A DNA stretch of 64,000 bases from Actinostola sp. cb2023 (lineage: Eukaryota; Cnidaria; Anthozoa; Actiniaria; Actinostolidae). A program made the position numbers and the translations under genes. The notes beneath the pieces are model-generated. The model made no database searches and was not told the origin of the DNA. It saw only the letters and a list, made by a program, of their open reading frames with translations. Below, piece by piece: positions 44,893 through 57,500 of this stretch. Location: NCBI GenBank assembly GCA_033675265.1, contig JAUJYZ010000773.1:322001-386000 (forward strand), given 5' to 3'. Numbering within the stretch: position 1 is the stretch's first letter; each line of letters starts with the position of its first letter.

Positions 44893-45239
44893 AAAATGTA
44901 AAAACAAAAACGCTTTTGAGCATTCACTCTTAGATCCTCTTATTACTATTAATCTGTCAAAGCAATGATCGTGCACGTGTGCAAAAGAACACTGATGACG
45001 TCACGCATTATTGAAGAATGGTGCACAATGCATTATGGGTATCCTCTAGTCGATAATACTAACTCTGATAATACCAAATGAAGTACAGTAATAATAATAA
45101 TAATGTATTTATTTACGGAGGGTGACACATAATAGATAATACTAATACAATGTAAATATGTCTTGTTTGGACGAAAAATCAAATGTTTTCGTTTCTGTCG
45201 GTTTCTTCTTTTCAACCTCGAATAATTTCAGAATATTCT

Positions 45240-45345
45240 GCTTTTCAACCTCAGGCAGCCCAACCATTTCAATTCTCCTGAGGCTGCTTAATTATAACAA
45301 ATAAAAATATACTTGTATGCGCGCAATATTATGTTGGGCTCCCTG
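45240..45345. repeat. Inverted partner of the 46.54-46.67 kb block
   Basis: About 100 bp ending in CAGGCAGCCCAACC and TTGGGCTCCCTGTG, matched in reverse complement at 46545-46672. Confidence 0.75.
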
Positions 45346-45349
45346 TGTG

Positions 45350-46300
45350 CGTCCTGCAAGACTGCCCGCACAAATGCAGTAGGTATGAATCTCGGTCACG
45401 TAGTATGAAAATGGCACTTTATCCTCAAATATCTTTACCGTATTCTCGAAACACTTTATAATTGTCAGTCGTCTAACTTCACCGTACGCTGAGAACTTTC
45501 ATTTTGATTTTTTTAGCCTCGTGCGCCGGATTGTGCACTTTCCGTGAAACATTCGGATTTTACCTTCGAGAAGGCATCGGAAAGTGCTCAGCAATCTAAA
45601 CATATAATTATATAAGCTTAATAAAGTAAAAACATCTACAATATACTTTATTTGTTTTCTGTTTTGAACTTTATTTGTATTGTGTTTTGATTTTTATCGA
45701 TTAAAAATAAAATGCTTCAAAATTGAGGCATTTTTTCTATCAGTAAGCTTAATGACAAACAAACGTGCTTAATTCACAAATCAGTTAAAAGAAGTTTACT
45801 AGCATTTTACACACTGTTTTGCCTTTATTTCTGTGCAAGTTATTTACTATTTTGATCAGTAGTACCATGGATAATACGAAACTAAATACTGTAAGAACTT
45901 GGAAGATTCTGTCAGTTTCTCTCAGATGATAGTATTTGCTAAATGAGTTGTACTATTTCAACAACAACATAAATGAAGGACTGTTAATATTTTAGCTCAC
46001 GGCAGCTTAGCTTCAACAAAACAGTGACTTTCGTGTGTCGAGCACAACACATGCCGATTCAAAGTTTCTCCATCATTCAAAATGAAAAAGGACAACTTTA
46101 AAGCCATCCAATTCCTTCTAAAGTTTACTTATTTATAGTTAACATGAATTGTGAACTGCTAAACTTACCATGGATAAGGAATAGAATCCAAACGCTTACA
46201 CCGAAAAAATTATGTTTTGTTTCATCAACTTCTCTTTGATGTCCCGCCATTTTGTAAAACTAGAAACTCTTCGTCTCTGCAAAGAATAAAAATATATTTG
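45350..46300. other. Intergenic, AT-rich
   Basis: No exon or repeat that I can support. Confidence 0.5.
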
Positions 46301-46304
46301 CCGC

Positions 46305-46675
46305 CTTTTTTGATGGGTTTCCTGTGGTAGACGCGCGCGCGCGCCGTACGCGTCATATATTGGGCTACCTGTGTATGACCTGTGTACGTCGTGTACGTAC
46401 ATCCCGCAAGACGCGCCCGCATCTCTACCACAGGAAACCCATCAAAAAGGCGGCAAATATCACTTTATTTTTTTATTTAGTAGCCTCAGAAGCAATGCCT
46501 GTGGTCTGCGCAGGCTCTTCGTTGGATTCTTGCGGGACATGCACAGGGAGCCCAACATAACACGTATTCCGCAACCACAGGAAACCCATCAAAAAAAGAC
46601 GCGCGCATACAAATATATTTTTGTTTATTATAATTAATAGCCTCAGAAGAAATGGTTGGGCTGCCTGTGTGTTAA
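46305..46675. repeat. Cluster of CACAGG-type termini
   Basis: Six copies of the 13-bp motif in both orientations; a 35-bp inverted repeat (CCGCCTTTTTTGATGGGTTT) frames a CG-rich tract at 46332-46360. Confidence 0.8.
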
Positions 46676-46679
46676 CCCG

Positions 46680-47600
46680 CCGCCATTGTGCGTCAGAACA
46701 TATTCCTATCAATGCCGTTTTTAAATGATATCTATATATTATCGTGTTTTTCTCTTGAATAAAGTATTTATGTAAATTAACTGATGTCACGTGATGAACT
46801 AAGGCGCTATGATTGGCCATCATCATTATTAGTATTAGTAGTATTATTAGTAGAAGTATTATTATTAAATGTTGCGTGATATTTCTGTAACGATCGCTGA
46901 TTAATTAAAATGATAATAATGATTAACTACTCTACCTAAAGTTCATCCTTTGTCAATATTGTTGATGTCAAAGGCTCACAGCTAGAATTAGAAAATCTAA
47001 TCAAATAATCAAACCAAAGCAGCGCGCTGTGACTAACATATTACATATTACGCGCGTCTTTTGAATTCACAACAACGGCATTGTCTTAGTGTGCTCGTGA
47101 CCAAAACACAAACCATGTCCAGCAAGATACTTTTTCCAGGAATTGTCGAGTCAAATGTTGATAAAATGCCGTAAATCACAGGCACTTTCCCATATTTCTC
47201 CATAATCAATTTCTTGAATTCGAATTAGTGCTCGAAATCTGTTTCGTGCTGCTTCTTGATCGCTTCATGCCTGATGTGCATGTTTCATCTTTTTCCAAAG
47301 CTTCTACTTCATCAACGACTAAACGGTTTGTGGATCCACATTTTCTCGAAGAACTGTTTTAAAACCTTGTGTTTTCTTCTTCTTCTTGATTGTGAATGAA
47401 AATTAAACTTTACCTCAACATTTTTCAGTTGTTTTTAGAAAAGTGTTTCAGCTCTAAAACAAACCGGCCACTCCCACTTTTATACTTGCATAACAATGAG
47501 CTTACCCATATTGGGAGGTACAATAAACTATGTATGTATGTATGTATGTATAGGCCCTGCTCACCCTGTTTTTGCTCGCCATCCAGGATCGAACTGTGCA
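46680..47600. other. Intergenic DNA between the duplicates
   Basis: A minus-strand frame at 47230-47370 (containing LVVDEVEALEKDETC) follows an acceptor-like AAAACAG and may be an exon, but it joins nothing. Confidence 0.4.
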
Positions 47601-48182
47601 GAATTCCAGTCCTATTCGGTGATGAGATAATCTCTCAGATTTTCAGCTCTTTTCTTTCTTTGAAGACTTTTCCATGGTCTGATTGTTTTATCTGTCAATC
47701 TTTCAGTGGATTATATTTGTCAGCCATGAAAGAAAGAACATTCCACATTGCTGAACGCACACTACAAATAGAACTTGAAAGCGCCGATAAACTGTTGGAC
47801 CGCGTCACATTTTCCTACCAATGATTGTGGTACAGCACTGATCGACTTTTGTTTGATAGTTTCTCAAGGGAAATGCTTGTGTCTTACTAAAGTAATAATC
47901 TGCACTCAGTGTACCAGCTGTTATCAAAATTCCAAACTGTTTCACATAGCAGCAAACATAAGTTTAGATTCTAGATTCTAGATTTTGTAATTAGCTTCGA
48001 TACACGATCGCATGCAGTACCAGCTCTACTCAACACATTGAGTGAACTAATAAAGCATCTTGCTTACGTACTATGCAATCAATTACTGGCTTATGTGATT
48101 AAAGTTATATATAGCTGTATATCAAGAAAAAAAAGGCAGTTAAGCGACTTATTTCAGTTGTCTTACTGAACAAACACTTACC

Positions 48183-50513
48183 ATGTCCTCCAATTCTAAG
48201 CTACAAACATTTCACTTCATCCATCGACGAAAGTCGTTTGACGATGCTGGGAAGAAAAATGCTGTCGAGCAAAAACGTCTCAATAATCAAATGAAGTTTT
48301 TCGACACAGAACAACGAACAGTACGCAAGGAGTTGGTAGAGATCAAGAAAGAAAAATACTCCAGAACTTTCTACACATCTTCGCGTCACATTGACGACGA
48401 AAGGCTCAATCACTCAAGGTACCTTGATGTCGTGGTATCAACAACGAGAAAACAAACTGCAAAAGACGAAAACAACAATGGAAAACAAGCTAGACAAACA
48501 CACCATAGACACAAGAAATCGACCTTTAATGGCGATTGTAAAGACTTTCCGCAGAAGGCTTTGCTCAGCGCTTCTGGAGTTGAACGAACAATCTCATCCA
48601 TGAAAAATGCTTCAATGTCTGTAAACACATCATTTTCTCTCGGTAAGATAGTGAGAGTAAGTTGTCCTGCTGAACTCGAGGAAAAAGTAAAGAGCAAAGG
48701 TGTTTTCGAGCCAAAATTAGCTGCTTCCTTGACGCGCCGAAGACACTCTGTTGCTATTGGGACTGGGATTGCAGGTAAACTATCGGAACGCGAACATTTT
48801 CCGAGTAGCCGTTTAGTACGAGATGATAGTGAAACTGGATGTTTGAGAATGTCTTCCTATACACCAGCACTCAGACCCGATAACGTATTCAAACGACGAT
48901 TGTCTGTTCCACTCAATAAGTCAGTTAACCTCGAGGCATTTCGTGAACTGGACGAGCAGGAAGAAGATACCGCACCAGGAGATGTAAACAAAGATGTCAT
49001 CTCCAACGTGAATGATAACAATTACTTCCTCAATGAGGATCATGATACATCTGTTATCACGAGACACAATGAACCATTTAATCTTGACTACAAAAGTGAA
49101 GATTCACAGGATTACAGTTCTGTAGAAAATAATGCTGGTGAGGAATACAATACTTCAGACGTGGAAGTCGATCTTGAAGAACTTTTGAATGAACAGAAAA
49201 GTGAAGATGAAGGCTACGAGAATTGCGAGGACCAAGATGATGATCTGTTTTATGACGAGGACAGCAAACAGGAAGATGAAACACAACACCTTGTAGAAAC
49301 GTTTACAAACAACTCAACGAAAACAGAATTAGTTCAAAAACTAAAACCTTTCGTATCTCAACCTTCTAAGACGTCCAAGAAGCCCCAAAGATTCAGAAAA
49401 ATCGCAATTGCAATTGCAGTGTCCTCGAGGAGAAGCCAAGAGAGATGCGAAATAGATACACTAACAAAAGATATGGCCAGAAAACAAGTTTCATCTGCTC
49501 CATCGTCCATGGAAAACATTTACCAACCTTCACTTTTAGTGACACGACGAGAAAACTCCACACATCGTCTTCTAGTGACTAGAAGATCATCCGAAAGCGA
49601 TTGCAGATGTGGCGGGAAAATGGATGCACAAATAGAACAGTCCAAACGTCAGGCGGCTGGCTCTGCCGATAATAGGAGATGTCTACAACAACCAAGCAAG
49701 CCTGCAGAGAAACAGTCACAACATCATCGGACAAGTGCATCTGATCAACACCCTGTAGAAAAGATGAAATGCCAAAACGACTCGTCCAATGTTCAGAGTG
49801 AAGTAAAAGGAAAAAAAACACACCAGCAAGTATCTACGAATCTATTTCAGATAGAAACCAAGATAATACTGAGAAATAGATCAAACAGCATTTCCGCGAT
49901 TCCAGGAAAACGTATTCCAGGAAAAAGTCTAGCAAAACCCAAAGCATCATCAACAACAACATCAGTTGAGAATTTATCTAATCAGCAAGCTGGTTTGTCT
50001 ACATTCTCACTGATTGGTGCAAAAGCTACAAACCACCGAAGAAAGAGTGAAGAAAGTCCTGTTTGCAGTAACTTTCTCACTAAAAAAAGGCTGACAGATC
50101 GAGAGCAGCAAAACGATGGCAGAATCTCCAGGTCTTCAACATCTTCAACTGAGACGTTAGTTGACTTATCGGTTTCTGAGGAATCTGTCCTCAGACAGGC
50201 TTTCTTGAAGAGATTGGAAATCCAAGAATCAGCTGGAAAAGCACTCAAACTTTCAAGGCATCACTTTGGTGATGCTAAGGAAGTACCACAGACTCGAACT
50301 AACCCCTTCAGAACCTTAGCTTGCAGCCGTTATGAAGGCCGAGAAAATACCAGGAATACTGCAGGTATCAAAGTACATGCCCTGGGCACAGGTTCAAGAA
50401 AATGGAAAAGGTACATGAGAAGGAATAGTGTAGAAATGGAAGGGATGCTAAATAGTATAACGAAAGTGATAGACTGTAGATATTTACGATGTGGTCAAGA
50501 ACAAACGCAGTAG
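48183..50513 (+). CDS. Acidic, Ser/Lys-rich low-complexity protein, intact copy
   Basis: 776 aa in one exon; ATG follows ACACTTACC. A Lys/Glu-rich, probably helical N terminus (EQRTVRKELVEIKKEKYSRT), a strongly acidic centre (DLEELLNEQKSEDEGYENCE), a basic Ser/Thr-rich half, and a conserved C terminus (SVSEESVLRQAFLKRLEIQE and RKWKRYMRRNSVEMEGML). No signal peptide, membrane segment or known domain; probably intrinsically disordered. The acidic/basic layout would suit a nuclear or scaffold protein, which is inference only. Changes between copies are scattered, and most of both copies stays open, which favours a real protein. The 3'UTR carries a 2.5-kb G-run array before AATAAA at 53311. Confidence 0.75.
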   Translation: MSSNSKLQTFHFIHRRKSFDDAGKKNAVEQKRLNNQMKFFDTEQRTVRKELVEIKKEKYSRTFYTSSRHIDDERLNHSRYLDVVVSTTRKQTAKDENNNGKQARQTHHRHKKSTFNGDCKDFPQKALLSASGVERTISSMKNASMSVNTSFSLGKIVRVSCPAELEEKVKSKGVFEPKLAASLTRRRHSVAIGTGIAGKLSEREHFPSSRLVRDDSETGCLRMSSYTPALRPDNVFKRRLSVPLNKSVNLEAFRELDEQEEDTAPGDVNKDVISNVNDNNYFLNEDHDTSVITRHNEPFNLDYKSEDSQDYSSVENNAGEEYNTSDVEVDLEELLNEQKSEDEGYENCEDQDDDLFYDEDSKQEDETQHLVETFTNNSTKTELVQKLKPFVSQPSKTSKKPQRFRKIAIAIAVSSRRSQERCEIDTLTKDMARKQVSSAPSSMENIYQPSLLVTRRENSTHRLLVTRRSSESDCRCGGKMDAQIEQSKRQAAGSADNRRCLQQPSKPAEKQSQHHRTSASDQHPVEKMKCQNDSSNVQSEVKGKKTHQQVSTNLFQIETKIILRNRSNSISAIPGKRIPGKSLAKPKASSTTTSVENLSNQQAGLSTFSLIGAKATNHRRKSEESPVCSNFLTKKRLTDREQQNDGRISRSSTSSTETLVDLSVSEESVLRQAFLKRLEIQESAGKALKLSRHHFGDAKEVPQTRTNPFRTLACSRYEGRENTRNTAGIKVHALGTGSRKWKRYMRRNSVEMEGMLNSITKVIDCRYLRCGQEQTQ

Positions 50514-50554
50514 AACAAGTCTATTTGATACTTGGTAAAAAATCGGCAAGTCAT

Positions 50555-52161
50555 CAGGGAAACCCCAAGAGGACAAAATGCCTCGGGGAAAACCCAATGG
50601 AATAAAATTCAACAAGTGTAATACCTTGGAGGAAAACCCAAGAGGACAATAATGCCTCGGGGAAAATCCAATGGAATAAAATTAAACAGGTGTAATACCT
50701 TGGGTGAAACCCCAAGAGGACCGAATAATGCCTCGGGGAAAACCCAATGGATTAAAATTAACCAAGTGTAATACCTTGGGAGGAAACCCAAGAGGACAAT
50801 AATGCCTCGGGGAAAACCCAATGGATTAAAATTGAAAAGGTGTAATACCTTGGGGAAAACCCAATGGATTAAAATTGAAAAGGTGTAATACCTTGGGGAA
50901 AACCCAAGAGGACAATCATGCCTTGGGGAAAACACAATGGAATGAAATTAAACGGGTGTATTACCTTGGGGGGAGGGAACCCAATTACAAGAGGACAATC
51001 ATGCCTCTGGGAAAACCCAATGGAATGAAATTAAACAGGTGTAATACCTTAGGGGGGGCCCAAGAGGACAAGAATGCCTCTGGGAAAACCCAATGGAATT
51101 AATGAAATTAAACAGGTGTAATACCTTGGGGGGGAGGGGGGGCCCAAGAGGACAAGAATGCCTCTGGGAAAACCCAATGGAATGAAATTAAACAGGTGTA
51201 ATACCTTGGGGGGGGGGGGGGGGGGGGGCCAAGAGGACAAGAATGCCTCTGGGAAAACCCAATGGGATGAAATTAAACAGGTGTAATACCTTGGGGGAGG
51301 GGACCTTGGGGGGGGGGGGGAGGGAACCCAAGAGGACAAGAATGCCTCTGGGAAAACCCAATGGAATGAAATTAAACAGGTGTAATACCTTGGGGGGGGG
51401 GGGGGGGGGGGGCCAAGAGGACAAGAATGCCTCTGTGAAAACCCAATGGAATGAAATTAAACAGGTGTAATACCTTGGGGGAGGGACCTTGGGGGGGGGG
51501 GGACCCAAGAGGACAAGAATGCCTCTGGGAAAACCCAATGGAATGAAATTAAACAGGTGTAATACCTTGGGGGGGGGGGGGGGGGCCCAAGAGGACAAGA
51601 ATGCCTCTGGGAAAACCCAATGGAATGAAATTAAACAAGTGTAATACCTTGGGGGGGGGCCCAAGAGGACAAGAATGCCTCTGGGAAAACCCAATGGAAT
51701 GAAATTAAACAGGTGTAATACCTTGGGGGGAGGGGGGACCCAAGAGGACAAGAATGCCTCTGGGAAAACCCAATGGAATGAAATTAAACAGGTGTAATAC
51801 CTTGGGGGGGGGCCTTGGGGGGGGGGAGGGAACCCAAGAGGACAAGAATGCCTCTGGGAAAACCCAATGGAATGATGAAATTAAACAGGTGTAATACCTT
51901 GGGGTGGGGGCCTTGGGGGAGGGAACCCAAGAGGACAAGAATGCCTCTGGGAAAACCCAATGGAATGAAATTAAACAGGTGTAATACCTTGGGGGGGGGG
52001 GCCAAGAGGACAAGAATGCCTCTGTAAAAAACCAATGGAATGAAATTAAACAGGTGTAATACCTGGGGGAGGGGCCTTGGGGGGGGGGGGGGGGGGGACC
52101 CAAGAGGACAAGAATGCCTCTGGGAAAACCCAATGGAATGAAATTAAACAGGTGTAATACC

Positions 52162-52200
<39 letters not shown>

Positions 52201-53085
52201 AAGAGGACAAGAATGCCTCTGGGAAAACCCAATGGAATGAAATTAAACAAGTGTAATACCTTGGGGGGGGCCCAAGAGGACAAGAATGCCTCTGGGAAAA
52301 CCCAATGGAATGAAATTGACAAAACAGGTGTAATACCTTGGGGGGAGGGGGACCCAAGAGGACAAGAATGACCCTCTGGGAAAACCCAATGGAATGAAAT
52401 TAAACAGGTGTAATACCTTGGGGTGGGGGCCTTGGGGGAGGGAACCCAAGAGGACAAGAATGCCTCTGGGGAAAACCCAATGGAATGAAATTAAACAGGT
52501 GTAATACCTTGGGGTGGGGGCCTTGGGGGAGGGAACCCAAGAGGACAAGAATGCCTCTGGGAAAACCCAATGGAATGAAATTAAACAGGTGTAATACCTT
52601 GGGGGGGCCAAGAGGACAAGAATGCCTCTGTAAAAACCAATGGAATGAAATTAAACAGGTGTAATACCTTGGGGGAGGGGCCTTGGGGGGGGGGGGACCC
52701 AAGAGGACAAGAATGCCTCTGGGAAAACCCAATGGAATGAAATTAAACAGGTGTAATACCTTGGGGGGCCCAAGAGGACAAGAATACCTCTGGGAAAACC
52801 CAATGGAATGAAATTAAACAGGTGTAATACCTTGGGGGGGGCCCAAGAGGACAAGAATGCCTCTGGGAAAACCCAATGGAATGAAATTAAACAGGTGTAA
52901 ACCTTGGGGGGGGGGGGGGGACCCAAGAGGACAAGAATGCCTCTGGGAAAACCCAATGGAATGAAATTAAACAGGTGTAATACCTTGGGGGGGGGGGGGG
53001 GGATCCCCAAGAGGACAAGAATGCCTCTGGGAAAACCCAATGGAATGAAATTAAACAGGTGTAATACCTTGGGGGAAACCCCCAC
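50555..53085 (+). repeat. Hypervariable G-run minisatellite in a 3'UTR
   Basis: Roughly 40 units: AAGAGGACAAGAATGCCTCT, GGGAAAACCCAATGGAATGA, AATTAAACAGGTGTAATACC, then TT and a G run that varies from about 4 to about 34. It lies between the stop codon and the poly(A) signal. Open frames on both strands are artefacts. Confidence 0.97.
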
Positions 53086-53310
53086 AGTCCCACAGTGTTG
53101 GGTCTGATTTGAAGTAGCCCGCAATTATACTAGTGTTGACAATATATCAAGTATTATTTCATTTCAATCATACAATATATCATCATATTCACTTATTACG
53201 AGGTATATACGGAGTTATGACCCAGTTATGGACCAAGCGGTGTGTACAACATAAAAACCTGTTATATTTGCTCAGTTTTACTAAAGGCATTTTTGTGTGC
53301 GTTTGTTTTC

Positions 53311-53316
53311 AATAAA
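53311..53316 (+). promoter_or_regulatory. Poly(A) signal, copy 2
   Basis: AATAAA in sequence shared with copy 1. Confidence 0.7.
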
Positions 53317-53476
53317 AAAACACTTTCGAATACTTTCGTTACTATTGGCAGTTAAAGCAATCTTGTCACGTCAAAACGGAACTCCGAAAATAATTGACGA
53401 TGATGTCACGCAAAGTCGGGTGCGCAAAGGATTATGGGGTATCCCCAGTCATTGATAGCATGCAAAGGATTTTGGG

Positions 53477-54007
53477 CAGGAGCCCATAAGTAGGAGCCTC
53501 CATCTGGGATGTATTCGTGAGACGACCTGTGACCGGATCAGGCTATTTTTAGAACACCAGTTTTGCCGCGAAATTTTAACACCAGGGATTTTTTATGTCG
53601 GCTTTGTTACGGAGTTTCTAGCTTTTGGCTTGGTAGGTTTACTATTTGATGTTTTTTTAGTTCCTTGAGAAACAGAACACGAACTTGAAGACTCTTGGTC
53701 ACTTTCCGATGAAGAACTAAACTCTGCAAAAGAGTCACTGTAACTATCACTGTCATTTTCGCTTTCTTCACTTTCAGTTTCTTCAATTTGCCAATTTCTT
53801 CGTCCGCCACTTTGTTCATATACTCACAAATAAACACAAATCATCTACCTCATTGATGCTGATTGGCTCTGTTTAATTCCCATGGGGGATTCCTATTGAT
53901 TGATGATTAGTTCGCGGGAAAAGGTGTTCTAAAAATAGCCTGATCCGGTCACAGGTCGTCTCACAAACCCAGTACGGTAGATAGAGGCTCCTACTTATGG
54001 GCTCCTG
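53477..54007. mobile_element. hAT MITE with exact 8-bp target duplication
   Basis: Ends CAGGAGCCCATAAGTAGGAG and complement, arms about 100 bp, flanked by ATTTTGGG on both sides (53469-53476 and 54008-54015). The centre encodes, on the minus strand, a Glu/Ser-rich stretch (ENDSDSYSDSFAEF), perhaps transposase- or host-derived. Confidence 0.9.
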
Positions 54008-54154
54008 ATTTTGGGGTATCCCCAGTAATTGATAGCGCGCAAAGGATTATGGGGTGTCCCCAGTCATTGATAGATCGCAAAGGATCATGGGGAGCTATCC
54101 ATGAAAGAAAAAAGAAAAAGAAAGAAAAAGAGAAGTAACTTTAAAAAGAAAGAT

Positions 54155-54401
<247 letters not shown>

Positions 54402-54431
54402 CTAATAAAAAGTATTAATACGAAGGAAGAC

Positions 54432-54532
54432 CTGAAGGAAGGAAGGAAGGAAGGAAGGAAGGAAGGAAGGAAGGAAGGAAGGAAGGAAGGAAGGAAGGAA
54501 GGAAGGAAGGAAGGAAGGAAGGAAGGAAGGAA
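54432..54532. repeat. GGAA microsatellite
   Basis: About 25 GGAA units, 25 bp from the receptor exon 4 donor. Confidence 0.97.
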
Positions 54533-54556
54533 AAGTCTTTTTGTCATTGTTCTTAC

Positions 54557-57500
54557 TTGTTGTACAGATAGATGTCTGGCACCCAAACTCTCTTTGCTTT
54601 GATGTTGATGCGATCAATTCCTCCATACTTTTTCGGATCCCATGTGAGTAGAGGGTTTTGCCATGTCTGTTATAAGAAAGCAAAGTATTACTATGATAAC
54701 CGTTCGCTACTATGACAACCGTTCGCTACTATGACAACCGTTCGCTACTTGACAACCCTCTGCTACTATGACAACCGTTTGCTACTATGACAACCGTCCG
54801 CTACTATGACAACCGTCCGCTACTATGACAACCGTTCGCTACTATGACAACCGTTCGCTACTATGACAACCGTCCGCTACATGACAACCGTTCGCTACTA
54901 TGACAATCGTTTGCTACTATGACAAACCGTCCGCTACTATGACAACCGTTTGCTACTATAACAACCGTTTGCTACTATGACAACCGTCCGCTACTATGAC
55001 AATCGTTTGCTACTATGACAACCGTTTGCTACTATGACAACCGTCCGCTACTATGACAATCGTTTGCTACTATGACAACCGTCCGCTACTATGACAACCG
55101 TTTGCTACTATGACAACCGTCCGCTACTATGACAATCGTTTGCTACTATGACAACCGTTCGCTACTATGACAACCGTTCGCTACTATGACAACCGTTCGC
55201 TACTATGACAAACCGTTCGCTACTATGACAACCCTCTGCTACTATGACAACCGTTTGCTACTATGACAACCGTCCGCTACTATGACAACCGTCCGCTACT
55301 ATGACAACCGTTCGCTACTATGACAACCGTTCGCTACTATGACAACCGTCCGCTACTATGACAACCGTTCGCTACTATGACAATCGTTTGCTACTATGAC
55401 AACCGTCCGCTACTATGACAACCGTTTGCTACTATAACAACCGTTTGCTACTATGACAACCGTCCGCTACTATGACAATCGTTTGCTACTATGACAACCG
55501 TTTGCTACTATGACAACCGTCCGCTACTATGACAATCGTTTGCTACTATGACAACCGTCCGCTACTATGACAACCGTTTGCTACTATGACAACCGTCCGC
55601 TACTATGACAATCGTTTGCTACTATGACAACCGTTTGCTACTATGACAACCGTCCGCTACTATGACAACCGTTCGCTACTATGACAACCGTCCGCTACTA
55701 TGACAACCGTTTGCTACTATGACAACTGTTTGCTACTATGACAACCGTTTGCTACTATGACAACTGTCCGCTACTATGACAACCGTTCGCTACTATGACA
55801 ACCGTTTGCTACTATGACAACTGTTTGCTACTATGACAACTGTTCGCTACTATGACAACAGTTCGCTACTATGACAACCGTTTGCTACTATGGCAACCCT
55901 TCATACGCAAGCACAGGTCTTAGAAGCCAGGGACGTAGCTAGCCGGACGCCACGACGCACGTGCGTCACTCGAAAACAATTGAAGAATAAAAAGTAGTTT
56001 GTTTTAGAAAAAAGTGAAAAGAAAGAAAATTGCCAAAGAAACAAGCAAATGAAAAATAAAACATTATCACCCTATGGATTGTAGGTATTATTTTTCCAGC
56101 GTAATTATTCAGAGTTCGTAAAATCAGGTAGACACGAACGTGAGATGTAACAGGGAAAAAGAATCCGGCGCTCTGCCAGTCCTATCTTATGTACCCTTGC
56201 TTGTCGTCGATCACTTGAGAGAAAGTTACAGGGGTTATAAATTGAAAGTTCATAATTGTGCGTAAATCCTGGCTTCGCCCCTGAGAAGTGCTGCGTTCTT
56301 TGAAGAAGACATTTGGTAAAATCAATACCGCGCCAGAGGAACAGATTCCACACCAAAATCCCCTGAGGGTACACACGAGTAAGTAGTTTGACCCGGACAT
56401 GCTGACATCCATAATCCATGACGGAATTCACTTTCAGATACACAGATAAACTTGATTGTATCTGACTCATAGAGCGTCTAGTTGGATTTAAAACAATTCC
56501 TTTCCTTACAGTCACGAAATCTCAACAATGTATTACTTCTAACAGGATTTGTTTTTCATAACGAAATTAAATAACTTTCCTGGCTTTACAACCCTTTACG
56601 ACAACAGTGCACTTGCCAAGAGGGCATGGCGAATTAATCCACCCTAATTGACGTTTTTCCTGGGCTTTGACAACAAAATAAAGACTTTATAATGAGATTA
56701 TAAAGAGCTTTATTGTAATTGTATTATATATACGTATACGTACTTGTCGAATCCATACGCTCGTTTGTAGAAGCTGTGTCTTCTCTACCTAAAACAACAA
56801 GTTGCGAATTAAAAACTATGACTCAAACATGATACAACTGAACCACCGTGTTCTGTTCTACATCAATATAACTCTTAATTGCGAAAAGACAAGTTATTTT
56901 AAACCCTTTGAAATTAAGAATAGAGTTGAGATATCGTAACTCTGCTGTGCTGTGGAGAAGGCAAGAAAACACCGTATCAAGCGACATGAATTTGAACGTG
57001 CTTGACATGGCAAGTGGCCCCTAATCTGCGTACTAATCAAACAAGATATTGGTCGTATTTCGGCACGGAAATTTGCCCTCCCTTCACAAACCACAAGTTA
57101 CTTAACGGCATAGAAAGTAAGGGGTATTTTAGATCAATCAGTCACTACACCAATTATAAGCTGGCGGAAACAACAAAGTAAAACTTGAAAGGAATTTTTA
57201 AAAAGAAGTTAGTTAAGCAATGAACTAGTTCGCTGTTAAATAAGTCTATTCGGAAATTTGCATGTAGTTTAGTATTGAAAAAAAAGCACCACTGAGATTA
57301 TTTATATTGCTTGCAGTGATTACTGCGTATAAAGGACAAAGATTAGGTAACCTATGACATGGTTCATATCTCAACTGTCCTCCAGTTTTCAATTCATAGT
57401 TTTGATTCATAATAAGTAGAAATAACAATCACAAATTTAATGTTTTAATCTTAGTTTGAGTTGTTCAATTTGGTCTGTTTTCCCGCCAAGAAGCACGGAT

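Larger units (their letters stand above)
41860..44895 (+). repeat. Segmental duplication, copy 1
   Basis: Matches 47610-53320: shared 5' block (TCAGCTCTTTTCTTTCTTTG and on), gene body, minisatellite, 3' flank and AATAAA at 44887. Confidence 0.9.
47610..53320 (+). repeat. Segmental duplication, copy 2
   Basis: Same order of blocks as 41860-44895; larger mainly because its 3' minisatellite expanded. Confidence 0.9.

Noticed and set aside
50609..53124. Pro- or Gly-rich frames on both strands
   Set aside because: Products of the G-run minisatellite, with variable run lengths shifting frame.
56105..56515. 136-codon minus-strand frame in the receptor intron
   Set aside because: Half lies in a hAT-like fragment, and no splice sites in phase with the receptor exons were found.
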